Made by a program: the position numbers and the translations under genes. The notes under the pieces were generated by a model that did no database searches, was not told the DNA's origin, and saw only the letters and a program-made list of their open reading frames with translations. Positions 1 through 7,843 of a DNA stretch of 10,618 bases are shown here, in pieces. How positions within the stretch are numbered: position 1 is the stretch's first letter; each line of letters begins with the position of its first letter. Source of the stretch: Candidatus Ryanbacteria bacterium (GTDB taxonomy: Bacteria; Patescibacteriota; Minisyncoccia; Ryanbacterales; GWA2-47-10b); contig CALRCC010000016.1 of NCBI GenBank assembly GCA_943354465.1, positions 1 through 10,618 of the forward strand, in the 5' to 3' direction.

Positions 1-881
1 AGTGATATACCGCATGCGGCTGTCACAATCAATGCTATATCGGCAAATATCATTATGCGCTCCCAAAATGGCATTTGCGCCATAGGAAAGGCGAGTGCTG
101 TAAGCACGAACGCAAGTAGAGACGATCTGTTTTGCGTTAGTCGTGTGATGCCAAGCAGAGCAAATGGCACGAGCGGAGCTATATTCCACAAAAAATATTC
201 AACAGGGACGAAAACGCCGATCGGGCGTACTGATACGAGGTCAGCAGATGACGGATGCAAGAACAAATAGCTGGCAATCATCAGCATCAACGAGGCGCCA
301 GTTATTCGCCACATTTCTGGCCGAATGATAAAAAAGACCCCAAGCGTCATGATTGTGAACGCCGATGTAGTATTGTGGCTGAATGAGAGGGTGAGAGCTA
401 GAATTATGGCCCAATATGATCTACGCTCAAGCGCTAATAATAGTAGGAAAAATATTGGCAGAGCGAACGCGTGCTTCCAAAGCACAAACCAGTAAGCGAC
501 ATATTGCATGGGCGAGATAGTAAATAAAAATACAGCTGTGATTCCAGTCCACATGCCAAAATATTTTCTCATTAAACAAAAAAGCGCTACAGCGCCAAGC
601 GCCCATAAAAGGATATGTGATCCAAATAGTATTATATCTGCTGGTATACCAAGCATTCGCATTGAATCTAGCGCTATGCGTGGCAATAATGCGTCATCGC
701 CAAGTCCTGGCGTCAGTGTGTTTGGGAATGAGACAAATGGTTTGATTATATGTCGTCTGTAAAACCCAGCATCATAGCCAAGCCCTTGAGCTCCAAAATT
801 CACAAGCGGTATAAGATGTATGGCAATGCCAGCAAGGACGATCAGCGCAAGCGCCCAATATCTTTTTATATAGTCAAGCAT
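1..881 (-). CDS. Polytopic membrane protein, GT-C glycosyltransferase-like (3' part outside window)
   Basis: I do not recognise the exact family. Reading the minus strand from the ATG at 881-879 gives 293 codons without a stop up to the left edge, so the C-terminus is missing. The product is very hydrophobic, with roughly nine candidate membrane spans (about residues 9-27, 82-103, 111-130, 137-151, 156-168, 173-186, 194-208, 231-245 and 275-292). A first span followed by an extracytoplasmic loop with GYDAGFYRR (residues 35-43) resembles the layout of GT-C polyprenyl-phosphate-sugar glycosyltransferases, where an acidic residue in loop 1 is catalytic. That would suggest a role in cell-surface glycosylation, but this is inference only. 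An extended -10 (TGA-TATAGT, minus 896-888) lies 6 nt before the ATG, so the message probably starts at the start codon. Plus-strand ORFs in this stretch are shadows. Confidence 0.75.
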   Translation of the reverse strand, partial: MLDYIKRYWALALIVLAGIAIHLIPLVNFGAQGLGYDAGFYRRHIIKPFVSFPNTLTPGLGDDALLPRIALDSMRMLGIPADIILFGSHILLWALGAVALFCLMRKYFGMWTGITAVFLFTISPMQYVAYWFVLWKHAFALPIFFLLLLALERRSYWAIILALTLSFSHNTTSAFTIMTLGVFFIIRPEMWRITGASLMLMIASYLFLHPSSADLVSVRPIGVFVPVEYFLWNIAPLVPFALLGITRLTQNRSSLLAFVLTALAFPMAQMPFWERIMIFADIALIVTAACGIS

Positions 882-887
882 TTTTCA

Positions 888-896
888 ACTATATCA
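888..896 (-). promoter_or_regulatory. Extended -10 promoter of the membrane-protein gene
   Basis: On the minus strand TGA-TATAGT (896-888) is an extended -10 motif with no good -35 hexamer 16-18 nt upstream. The predicted start of transcription, about 7 nt downstream, falls on or next to the A of the ATG at 881. This is a motif match only. Confidence 0.45.
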
Positions 897-907
897 CTTT
901 TTATGTT

Positions 908-935
908 TTGAAAGATACGAAAAAGCCGTTATACT
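908..935 (+). promoter_or_regulatory. Promoter of the tyrS-dnaG-rpoD operon
   Basis: TTGAAA (908-913), a 16-nt spacer and TATACT (930-935) form a near-consensus housekeeping-sigma promoter. The expected transcription start is about 941-943, which coincides with the tyrS ATG at 943, so the mRNA should have a 5' leader of 0-2 nt. It is back to back with the minus-strand promoter at 888-896 in the 61-bp divergent spacer. Confidence 0.65.
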
Positions 936-942
936 TGGCATT

Positions 943-2196
943 ATGGAAGGTGATTGGTTTAGGCGCCTATACGATCGATCAGAACAGCCACTCGGCAAAA
1001 TATCTGTTGATGATTTTTTGGCGCTCATTCGTCCAAAGTGTCGTGAAGTTATCACGCGCGAAGGACTAGAAGAATCGTTGCGCTCTGGGCGCAAGCTTCG
1101 CGTAAAGTTTGGTATTGACGCTACTGGGGCCGAAATCCATCTTGGGCATGCGGTACCGTTGATGTTGTTGCGTTTATTCGCGCGCGCTGGCCACGAAGTT
1201 CATTTTATCATCGGCGACTTCACGGGCAAGATAGGCGACCCATCAGGACGCACAGATAATCGTCGTCAGATTACCGATCAAGAAATAACAGCAAATATAA
1301 AAACTTATACAAAGCAGATAGCACCGCTTCTTGATTTAAAAAAAATCAAAGTACATCAAAATTCCAAGTGGTTATCTAAAATGCGTCTCGCTGAATTTTT
1401 TGAGATGATCGGTGCGATCAGTTTTGGTGAGGTTGCCCAGCGCGAAGATTTTCGCGCACGGCTCAAGGCAGGATCTCCAGTGAGCCTGCGTGAGGCAAAT
1501 TATGCATCTTTGATGGCTATTGATTCGGTTGAGCTCAAGGTAGATATAGAGATCGGTGCCGTTGACCAGCTTTTAAACTTTATGCAGGTACGCTCTGTCA
1601 TGGCGGCTCACGGTATGAAGCCAGAGATTATTTTGACGACTCCGCTTATTGAGGGCACGGCTGGCGATGGTCGCAAGATGTCAAAAAGTTTTGGCAATTA
1701 TATCGCCGTTGTGGCCTCTGCCGAGGATAAATTTGGCCTTATCATGAGCATTCCAGATTCTATCGTAGAGAGTTATTTTGTAAGCTTTGGCGATATACAA
1801 GAAAATGAGCTTGATGAATTGCGCGCGTTTATTAAAATTAGTCCATTTGAGGCAAAAAAACAGCTTGGTATGTTGATCGTCTCTCTTTTTCATGACAAAA
1901 AAATAGCACACGAGACTCGCGATAGCTTTGAGCGCAAATTTTCTCGCAAAGAGTTTAGCGAATCTGATGCTATAGATATTCGCATGAAGATATTGCCATC
2001 TCCGCTTTTTGACGCACTTACGCGCGCTTTGGGCGATGAATATTCTCGTTCGCAAATTCGCACGCTTATCTCACAGCGCGCGATACGGCGTATTTCTGAC
2101 GGCGCTGAAGTTGTGCTTGGCGATCAGACTGATTTAGTCCGTGCCGGAGATATTATCAAGGTAGGCAAATTACATCTTTTCCGTTTTAACGAATAG
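943..2196 (+). CDS. tyrS: Tyrosine--tRNA ligase, TyrZ/TyrS2-like
   Basis: Class I aminoacyl-tRNA synthetase that activates tyrosine with ATP and charges tRNA-Tyr in the cytoplasm. The 417-residue length is normal. The Rossmann catalytic domain carries the HIGH-type signature HLGH (residues 66-69) after KFGIDATGAEI, the TyrRS motif GDFTGKIGDPSGR (91-103) and a textbook KMSKS loop (245-249). The segment around 370-410 looks like the S4 RNA-binding domain that reads the tRNA. The usual GG(T/S)DQ motif reads GAVDQ (205-209), a mild deviation. The KFGID...HLGHAVPL form points to the TyrZ/TyrS2 subfamily, not the E. coli TyrS type. There is no Shine-Dalgarno sequence; the promoter places transcription initiation at this ATG. 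The gene is first in an operon, 3 nt before dnaG, and ends in TAG. Confidence 0.96.
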   Translation: MEGDWFRRLYDRSEQPLGKISVDDFLALIRPKCREVITREGLEESLRSGRKLRVKFGIDATGAEIHLGHAVPLMLLRLFARAGHEVHFIIGDFTGKIGDPSGRTDNRRQITDQEITANIKTYTKQIAPLLDLKKIKVHQNSKWLSKMRLAEFFEMIGAISFGEVAQREDFRARLKAGSPVSLREANYASLMAIDSVELKVDIEIGAVDQLLNFMQVRSVMAAHGMKPEIILTTPLIEGTAGDGRKMSKSFGNYIAVVASAEDKFGLIMSIPDSIVESYFVSFGDIQENELDELRAFIKISPFEAKKQLGMLIVSLFHDKKIAHETRDSFERKFSRKEFSESDAIDIRMKILPSPLFDALTRALGDEYSRSQIRTLISQRAIRRISDGAEVVLGDQTDLVRAGDIIKVGKLHLFRFNE

Positions 2197-2199
2197 TTA

Positions 2200-4023
2200 A
2201 TGAGTCAAACTTCCGAGATCAAATCTCGCCTTGATATAGTCGCGCTCGTCTCTGGGTATCTTAAGCTTGAAAAGTCTGGTATCAATTTTAAAGCCAGATG
2301 TCCGTTTCATTCTGAAAAAACACCATCGTTTTATGTATCGCCGTCTCGTGATTCGTGGCATTGTTTTGGGTGTAGTAAGGGGGGGGATATTTTTGCTTTT
2401 ATAATGGAGATTGATGGCGTTGAATTTCCGGAAGCTCTGCGCACGCTTGCAGAACGAACTGGCGTAGCACTAAAAGAGTTTAGTCATGAGGCGCATTCAG
2501 AGAAGTCGCGGTTGATGAGTATCATTGATGACGCTACCAAGTTTTTTGAAGTAAATCTTGATGGCGCCGATGATGTAAAAGAATATTTAACACAGCGTGG
2601 CGTACTTCCAGAATCTATCTCTCGTTTTCGTGTAGGGTTCGCGCCAGACAGTTGGCGTGCCACGGGTGAGCATTTGGCGCGCAATGGATATACGGCAGAA
2701 GAGATTGATAAGGCAGGATTATCTGTGCAGGGCTCGCGCGGGCCGTATGATCGTTTTCGTTCGCGTATTATTTTTCCGCTTGAAGATGCAACTGGTCGCG
2801 TGATTGGGTTTGGCGGACGTATTTTTGAGGCGGCCCAGACGCGCGGAGCGGTCGGGGCTCCGACCTCGCCTGTGGCGAGCGTCGGAGCAAAATATATCAA
2901 TACTCCGCAAACAACGCTGTATGACAAATCACGATTTTTGTACGGTCTTGGCAAGGCAAAATCCAACATTCATCATCACAAGCGCGTTGTCGTAGTCGAG
3001 GGATATATGGATTGTATAATGTCGCATCAGGCTGGCGTTACAAATACTGTCGCCGTATCTGGTACAGCTATTACTGACGCGCATATGAGTATATTGCGAA
3101 GATTGACTGACACGGCAGTATTCTCATTTGATGTTGACACGGCTGGCGTTGAGGCATCGCGTCGCGCGGTAGGCCTCGCTGTTAGGCACGACTTTCATAT
3201 ACGCATCGTGCAGATTGAAGGAGGCAAAGATCCAGCTGATATTGTCGTACAGAGCCCCGAGCGTTGGCGCGCGTTCGTTGAGGGTGCGGTGGAGAGTATA
3301 GCGTTTTTTCTAAAGCGTGCATCAGCAGGGTTTTCTCCATCTGACCCAATGGCAAAGAAAAAAATAGGTGAGGAAATTTTGCCGCTTATCGCCGATTTGC
3401 CAAATGAAATAGAAAAATCTCATTGGGTATCAGAGCTTTCGCGCGTACTCGGTATTCGCGAAGATGCTCTTTTGCGTGAGCTTGGCAAATATAGAGCAGG
3501 ATCAACAGAGACTCCGTCATTTGTAAAAGAGGCCAATGTGGCACCGCAAGTAGTGCAGTCACGCAAAGCAAAGCTCGAAGAGCGCATCGCCGGGTTTTTA
3601 TTATTGGAGCCGCGGTTAGCATCTTTTGGCGACTTGCCACAACGCCACGAATGCGCGCTTGCATCAGCAGGAGAGATATTTTCTGTTTTGACAAAGCGCC
3701 CTTCCTCGGCTACGATTGAGGAGATTTTGAGCGAGCTTTCCGAAGATGTCCGTGGCACGGCGAATCGCTATCTTTTGGAGGCAGAAATATCCGCAGAGCA
3801 TATATCAGGGCTTGATGGAGAGTTCGCCAATCTGCTTCACGCATGGCGTGAATTATCTATCAAAGACAAGCTTACGCGACTTCGTGAAGAGATCTCACAG
3901 CTAGAGCGTGTTGGAGATAGAGAGGCATCAAACGTTCTCATGTCAGAGTTTCAGGCGCTTACCACTCATTTAGCCGTATCTATAAATTATTTAAATTATG
4001 GCGACCAAAAAAATAAAAAATAA
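2200..4023 (+). CDS. dnaG: DNA primase DnaG
   Basis: Synthesises the RNA primers for leading- and lagging-strand DNA synthesis, working with the replicative helicase. The 607-residue protein has the CHC2 zinc finger at the N-terminus (C34, H37, C55, C58 in CPFH...HCFGC). The catalytic core follows, with EGYMD (267-271, acidic Toprim residue E267), the metal-binding DVD (311-313) in SFDVDTAG, and KDPAD (343-347). Residues about 450-607 are the poorly conserved C-terminal region expected to contact the helicase. Between GGRIFE (205-210) and KYINTP (231-236), where relatives have only a few residues, there are about 20 extra residues rich in A, G, V, P and S. They are encoded by a GC-rich palindrome (separate entry). 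A run of eight G (2379-2386) lies in the zinc-finger coding region. No Shine-Dalgarno sequence precedes the ATG, and the 3-nt gap after tyrS suggests coupled translation. The last 26 nt overlap rpoD. Confidence 0.97.
   Translation: MSQTSEIKSRLDIVALVSGYLKLEKSGINFKARCPFHSEKTPSFYVSPSRDSWHCFGCSKGGDIFAFIMEIDGVEFPEALRTLAERTGVALKEFSHEAHSEKSRLMSIIDDATKFFEVNLDGADDVKEYLTQRGVLPESISRFRVGFAPDSWRATGEHLARNGYTAEEIDKAGLSVQGSRGPYDRFRSRIIFPLEDATGRVIGFGGRIFEAAQTRGAVGAPTSPVASVGAKYINTPQTTLYDKSRFLYGLGKAKSNIHHHKRVVVVEGYMDCIMSHQAGVTNTVAVSGTAITDAHMSILRRLTDTAVFSFDVDTAGVEASRRAVGLAVRHDFHIRIVQIEGGKDPADIVVQSPERWRAFVEGAVESIAFFLKRASAGFSPSDPMAKKKIGEEILPLIADLPNEIEKSHWVSELSRVLGIREDALLRELGKYRAGSTETPSFVKEANVAPQVVQSRKAKLEERIAGFLLLEPRLASFGDLPQRHECALASAGEIFSVLTKRPSSATIEEILSELSEDVRGTANRYLLEAEISAEHISGLDGEFANLLHAWRELSIKDKLTRLREEISQLERVGDREASNVLMSEFQALTTHLAVSINYLNYGDQKNKK
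2830..2889 (+). repeat. GC-rich palindromic element inserted in frame in dnaG
   Basis: This 60-nt stretch (dnaG codons 211-230) is about 78% G+C, far above its surroundings. It contains a near-perfect hairpin: arm GCTCCGAC+CTCGCC (2857-2870), loop TGT (2871-2873), arm GGCGAG+GTCGGAGC (2874-2888) with one bulged C at 2880, giving 14 paired bases. A second, overlapping inverted repeat is GGTCGG/CCGACC (2850-2855 and 2860-2865). Its size, palindromic nature and reading-frame preservation recall Rickettsia palindromic elements or REP-type repeats. No second copy is visible in the window, so mobility is inferred. Confidence 0.6.
3959..3986 (+). promoter_or_regulatory. Possible internal promoter for rpoD
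   Basis: Inside the 3' end of dnaG, TTACCA (3959-3964), a 16-nt spacer and TATAAA (3981-3986) resemble a promoter. It would start a transcript about 4-5 nt before the rpoD ATG. The region is AT-rich, so a chance match is quite possible. Internal sigma-gene promoters in dnaG-rpoD operons are known in other bacteria. Confidence 0.3.
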
Positions 4024-5224
4024 AAAAGTTAAGCCAAAACAAAAGCCAACGCTAAAACCAAAGCTCAAAAAAGCGCCAGCCAAAAAAGCAAAGCCGAAGA
4101 AAGGCATAACAGGCAAGTCGCAAAAGCAAGAAAGCATAAAGCTTTCGTTAGAGGCGCAAATGGATGATCTGGCATCTCGCGGTAAGGCGAGAGGATTCGT
4201 CACGTACAAAGAAATCTTAAGTGCATTTCCTACTATAGAAGACAATATTACGCTTCTTGAAGATTTGTATTCACGCTTGTCTGATGGTGGTGTTGATGTA
4301 CTTGAGGCGCAAGAGCTTATCGAAGTAGATGAAAAAGCACCTGCCATAAAAAAAGGCAAACGCGCGTCAGCCGTTCCTAGACTTGAGAAAGATAGCTCTC
4401 AAGATTCAGTGCAGATGTATCTGCGTGAAATCGGGCGCATTTCACTGCTCAAGGGCGAAGAAGAACGTCAGCTCGCTATGCGCATTGAGAAGGGCGATGA
4501 AGACGCAAAGAGCAAGCTAACGCAAGCAAACTTGCGTCTCGTGGTTTCTATAGCAAAGCGCTATGCAGGTCGCTCATCAAATCTCTCGTTGCTGGACTTG
4601 ATTCAAGAAGGAAACATTGGCCTTTTTCGTGCTGTAGAAAAATTTGACTGGCGAAGAGGTTTCAAGTTCTCAACTTATGCTACATGGTGGATCCGCCAAG
4701 CTGTCACGCGTGCCATTGCTGATCAAGCACGCACTATTCGCATTCCCGTGCATATGGTAGAGACCATCTCAAAATTTCAGCAGGTGCGTCGCCGTCTCAC
4801 GCAAGATTTGGGTAGAGAGCCGTTGCCAGAAGAAATCGCATCCGAGATGATCCTGCCAGTTGAGAAGATTTATTATATTATGAAAATTTCGCAAGACCCT
4901 GTATCGCTATATACGCCGGTAGGTGAGGACGAAGAAGATTCAACATTGGGCGATTTTATTGAAGACGATAAGATGCTCTCGCCAAGTGAGGAGACCTCAC
5001 GCGGCCTGTTGCGTGATCATATCAACGATATTATTAGCGATCTCCTTCCTCGCGAACAAAAGATTTTAAAACTCCGCTTCGGGCTTGATGACGGCATCGT
5101 ACGCACTCTTGAAGAAGTAGGCAAAGAGTTCGGCGTCACGCGCGAGCGCATTCGTCAGATTGAAGCGAAAGCCATCGAAAAAATCCGCCAGCACGACAGC
5201 GCCAAAAAGATTCAAGGGTACTAA
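3998..5224 (+). CDS. rpoD: Primary (housekeeping) sigma factor RpoD/SigA
   Basis: Binds core RNA polymerase and directs it to -10/-35 promoters such as those seen in this window. The order in the 408-residue protein is: a lysine/proline/alanine-rich tail (residues 1-40, 18 lysines), a reduced region 1.1-like part (about 45-110), region 1.2 ([11 protein letters not shown], 136-146), region 2 with the -10 reader and melting aromatics ([17 protein letters not shown], 227-243), region 3 (about 255-335) and region 4 with the -35-binding helix-turn-helix (about 368-394, ending [18 protein letters not shown]). The start at 3998 overlaps the dnaG end by 26 nt; the next in-frame Met is residue 55, inside a conserved-looking part, so 3998 is preferred. 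No Shine-Dalgarno sequence is present, so expression likely depends on translational coupling or a weak internal promoter. The dnaG-rpoD pairing is the classic macromolecular-synthesis order, here led by tyrS and without rpsU. The stop abuts the convergent gene with no terminator space. Confidence 0.97.
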   Translation: MATKKIKNKKVKPKQKPTLKPKLKKAPAKKAKPKKGITGKSQKQESIKLSLEAQMDDLASRGKARGFVTYKEILSAFPTIEDNITLLEDLYSRLSDGGVDVLEAQELIEVDEKAPAIKKGKRASAVPRLEKDSSQDSVQMYLREIGRISLLKGEEERQLAMRIEKGDEDAKSKLTQANLRLVVSIAKRYAGRSSNLSLLDLIQEGNIGLFRAVEKFDWRRGFKFSTYATWWIRQAVTRAIADQARTIRIPVHMVETISKFQQVRRRLTQDLGREPLPEEIASEMILPVEKIYYIMKISQDPVSLYTPVGEDEEDSTLGDFIEDDKMLSPSEETSRGLLRDHINDIISDLLPREQKILKLRFGLDDGIVRTLEEVGKEFGVTRERIRQIEAKAIEKIRQHDSAKKIQGY

Positions 5225-7585
5225 TTATTTTTTCTTTGCCTCGTGACCACCGAAGCGGTTGCGGAGTGCCGAGAGGATTTTGCCTATGTAACTCGGGCTT
5301 TTCTCTGACTCGATGCGAAATTGGAGTGCGTCTTCAATCACTTTCGCTTTGATATTCATTTCGCGCGCGGCATCCACCGTCCACATGCCTTCACCTGTGT
5401 GCGCGACGCTTCCTGATATCTCTAGCAAATCGTCGCCATAGATTTCTAGCGCATCTTGGAGCCAACCCGTAAGGCGCGATTCAATCACACTGCCATGATT
5501 GTATACCGCCGCAACTTCAGAGAGATCTAGTTTATAATCTGACGCTTTGAGTATGGCGAATCCTTCGGCGAGTGCTTGCATCATGCCGTATTCAATGCCG
5601 TTGTGTACCATTTTGACAAAATGGCCAGCGCCAGCGCTTCCTGCATAAATATATCCACCACCGACTGCCAAATCTTGAAAGAGTCCTTCGAGCTTATCAA
5701 GCACTTCGCGTTTGCCTCCTATCATAAGGCAGGCGCCATTGCGCGCGCCAGCAGGCCCGCCAGATGTGCCGATATCGATAAATTCAATGCCAAGTTTTGC
5801 GAGTTCATTCGCACGGCGTTGGGAATCTTTGTACAGCGAATTGCCACCATCAATGACGATATCGTCATTTTTTAAGATTGATGAGAGTCCATCTGTGCCA
5901 AAGATAACTTCTTCTGTGGCTTTGTTCGCTGGCACCATGGTCCAGATGAGTTTTGGAGATGGAAGATTCTTTGCAAGGTCGGCAATGGACTTTACTATTT
6001 CAATCCCACGAAGCTCTCCTGTAAATGCTGGATCATGAGCTATCACGCGCCAACCTTTTTCGGCAAGACGCATGGCGATATTTTTTCCCATCTTTCCCAA
6101 GCCAATGATACCAATTGATCGCTCCACGCTAGCACTATTTTTACTAAATAGTTCTACGCGTATTGCTTCATCGGCTATAGTCGTAGTATCAGGAGTGTAG
6201 GAGGCGAGTGGGACTATATTTTTTTGCCACGCCTCTATAATAGGATCTGTAAAACGCCACATAGCCTTTATTTCTTCTGTGCTCAAGAAAAGTGTTTGAT
6301 CTCCAGTTATACAGTCGTGAAGTAGCTTCGCATATTCTTCTACGTACTGTGTTTTTTTCTTATCGTCTCGGTACAAGAAATCGAGAGCTTTACGCTCAGT
6401 ACCAAAATCAAACCCTGGTTTTTTTGACCAAAACTCAACGCGAATTGCCTCGTATGGTTCGAGCTCGAAGGTGACTGTATTTTTATGATGCGTCCCTTCT
6501 GATGGGCAGAAGCATGGCGTTGTATGTCGGAATGTTACTACAATCTCTTTTTGCGCTGGGCCCAGCCGTTTACCACTCTCGATAAATATTGGGACAGATC
6601 GCCATGCTGGCGTGCGCAAAAATGCGCGGATTTTAAAATACGTCTCTACATCAGAATCAGCAGATACGCCTGCGATTAAACGATATCCAGTATATTGTGC
6701 GCGAAAAGTAGCTTCAGGAATCTCCGCAGGTGTTAGCGTCTTGAGCTCTTCTAAAATCTCTGCGCGTTTTTTGCGGATTGCGCCGTGATCAAAGCTTGCT
6801 GGGCGATCCATGGTGACAAGGGCGAGCATTTGCAAAAGATGATTTTGCCCTACATCGCGCAATGCTCCGACGCTTTCGTAAAATATGCCACGCTCTTCAA
6901 CTCCAACGCTTTCGTGCACGCGGATATCAATGCGTTCAATAAAGCGGTTTGACCAGCTGTTTTCAAAAAGGTTATTTGAAAAGCGAAAGGTCAAAATATT
7001 TTGTAGCATCTCTTTGGCTAAATAATGATCTATACGATAAATCTGCTCTTCGCGGTAGAGTGTCGCCAAGAGCGCGTCGAGTCGTTCGGCAGTTTCCAAA
7101 TCTTTGCCAAACGGCTTCTCTACTATAATGCGAGTCCATCCTTCTGTAGGACTGCACGGATCGGTTAGGCCTGAAGTAGATAGGTTTCGCGCCAAAGTCT
7201 CAAAAAAGTCAGGAGGGACCGCAAGATAAAAAAGCTTGTTTGAGCATACGCCCCATTGTTCATCGATAGCGCGGAGGCGCTCGGCTATCTTTTTATAGTC
7301 ACTCTCAATTTCAAAATGCCCCTCTGCATACTCAAATGATTCGAGAAAAGATGCTGTATTTTTTGTATCAATTTTATGCTTTTCAAGAATAGCCGATACA
7401 TGCGCTCTAAAGCCTTCATTTGAAAGAGGTTTGCGCGCAACACCAAGTACACGAAACATCAAGGGGAGTATTTTCTGCTCGTTGAGCAGATGGAGGGCGG
7501 GGACTATTTTGCGCGCCATCAAGTCGCCAGTAGCGCCAAAAACCACAAAAACTGTGGGTATATTTTTCGCAGGATCAATAAGCAT
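5225..7585 (-). CDS. zwf-gnd: Fusion of glucose-6-phosphate dehydrogenase and 6-phosphogluconate dehydrogenase
   Basis: One 786-residue reading frame joins the first and third enzymes of the oxidative pentose-phosphate pathway. Residues 1 to about 480 are G6PDH: nucleotide-binding GATGDL (17-22), EKPFGKD (156-162), active-site RIDHYLAKE (184-192, Ala in place of the usual Gly) and DVGQNH with the catalytic His249. After a short linker (about 481-490), residues 491-786 form a short-type 6PGDH: GLGKMG (495-500), IDGGNS (578-583), SGGPAGARNG (608-617) and GHFVKMVHNG with K658 and N662. This matches the roughly 300-residue GndA-like family, not the 470-residue Gnd. An Arg after strand 2 in the G6PDH half (R51) suggests NADP+; an Asp in the equivalent 6PGDH position (D518) suggests NAD+. 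Both cofactor calls are inferred. No 6-phosphogluconolactonase is in the window. The start is 8 nt after the upstream small gene, without a Shine-Dalgarno sequence. The stop meets that of rpoD as TAATTA. Confidence 0.94.
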   Translation of the reverse strand: MLIDPAKNIPTVFVVFGATGDLMARKIVPALHLLNEQKILPLMFRVLGVARKPLSNEGFRAHVSAILEKHKIDTKNTASFLESFEYAEGHFEIESDYKKIAERLRAIDEQWGVCSNKLFYLAVPPDFFETLARNLSTSGLTDPCSPTEGWTRIIVEKPFGKDLETAERLDALLATLYREEQIYRIDHYLAKEMLQNILTFRFSNNLFENSWSNRFIERIDIRVHESVGVEERGIFYESVGALRDVGQNHLLQMLALVTMDRPASFDHGAIRKKRAEILEELKTLTPAEIPEATFRAQYTGYRLIAGVSADSDVETYFKIRAFLRTPAWRSVPIFIESGKRLGPAQKEIVVTFRHTTPCFCPSEGTHHKNTVTFELEPYEAIRVEFWSKKPGFDFGTERKALDFLYRDDKKKTQYVEEYAKLLHDCITGDQTLFLSTEEIKAMWRFTDPIIEAWQKNIVPLASYTPDTTTIADEAIRVELFSKNSASVERSIGIIGLGKMGKNIAMRLAEKGWRVIAHDPAFTGELRGIEIVKSIADLAKNLPSPKLIWTMVPANKATEEVIFGTDGLSSILKNDDIVIDGGNSLYKDSQRRANELAKLGIEFIDIGTSGGPAGARNGACLMIGGKREVLDKLEGLFQDLAVGGGYIYAGSAGAGHFVKMVHNGIEYGMMQALAEGFAILKASDYKLDLSEVAAVYNHGSVIESRLTGWLQDALEIYGDDLLEISGSVAHTGEGMWTVDAAREMNIKAKVIEDALQFRIESEKSPSYIGKILSALRNRFGGHEAKKK
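6134..6152. repeat. Small AT-rich inverted repeat in the zwf-gnd linker
   Basis: ACTATTT (6134-6140) and AAATAGT (6146-6152) are perfect 7-bp arms around a 5-nt loop. They sit in the codons of the linker between the two enzyme domains. The repeat could be chance or a relic of an ancestral intergenic region. Confidence 0.4.
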
Positions 7586-7593
7586 AGGTTCGC

Positions 7594-7719
7594 TTATTTG
7601 CGACGACGTTTTGCGGCCAATGCTACAAGCATAAGGCGCTTGATCTCAAGGCGCTTTTTGGTCTTGTGCGAGTGGTTGGATTTTTTGTGGGCTTTGAGTC
7701 CAGCAGCTCTTTTTGCCAT
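7594..7719 (-). CDS. 41-residue very basic small protein, ribosomal-protein-like
   Basis: I do not recognise this protein. It begins MAKRAAGLKAHKKSNHSHKT and ends in AAKRRRK, with 16 Lys/Arg and 3 His in 41 residues and a single acidic residue (E25). That composition is typical of small ribosomal proteins or RNA-binding tails, but I cannot match it to bL34, bL35, bL36, bS20, bS21 or Thx. A short helix-compatible stretch (about residues 22-37, KRLEIKRLMLVALAAK) is followed by an RRRK end. It lies between tRNA-Asn and zwf-gnd on the same strand, ending 8 nt before the zwf-gnd ATG, so the three are likely cotranscribed. The ATG at 7719 is chosen because the longer frame reading to 7872 would pass through the tRNA gene. 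There is no Shine-Dalgarno sequence; the upstream 30 nt are AT-rich. Confidence 0.7.
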   Translation of the reverse strand: MAKRAAGLKAHKKSNHSHKTKKRLEIKRLMLVALAAKRRRK

Positions 7720-7754
7720 AAAAATATTTTTTATAAATAAACTTATAATGTCTC

Positions 7755-7829
7755 TGGCTCCGCGAGCAGGATTCGAACCTGCGACCTGGGGATTAACAGT
7801 CCCTCGCTCTACCGCTGAGCTACCGCGGA
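7755..7829 (-). tRNA. tRNA-Asn (anticodon GTT)
   Basis: The 75-nt minus-strand sequence folds into a complete cloverleaf. The acceptor stem is TCCGCGG/TCGCGGA with a G-U at pair 7-66; the D arm is GCTC/GAGC, the anticodon loop CTGTTAA with GTT at 7797-7795, the T arm GCAGG/CCTGC with loop TTCGAAT, the discriminator G, and CCA is encoded. The anticodon stem AGGGA/TCCCC has an A-C mismatch at 27-43. It reads the asparagine codons AAC and AAU. There is no terminator after it; the next coding start is 35 nt downstream, so it is probably processed from a longer transcript with the two protein genes. Confidence 0.96.
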
Positions 7830-7843
7830 ATAATATGCAACCA

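Noticed and set aside
55..762. Plus-strand ORFs of 71 and 84 residues near the left edge
   Set aside because: The minus strand has a continuous 293-codon hydrophobic frame across the whole stretch; the plus-strand frames are low-complexity shadows.
740..800. A premature stop in the membrane-protein gene near codon 44
   Set aside because: It came from miscounting a GGG run (785-783 on the minus strand); with the correct three G the frame stays open.
2484..2969. A 161-residue minus-strand ORF inside dnaG
   Set aside because: It is antisense to conserved primase motifs and has no recognisable domain or start signals.
6100..6200. A frameshift or sequencing join creating an artificial zwf-gnd fusion
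   Set aside because: The frame is continuous, the linker has normal codons and neither domain is truncated at the junction, so a genuine fusion is the simpler reading; read-level confirmation is still listed as a check.
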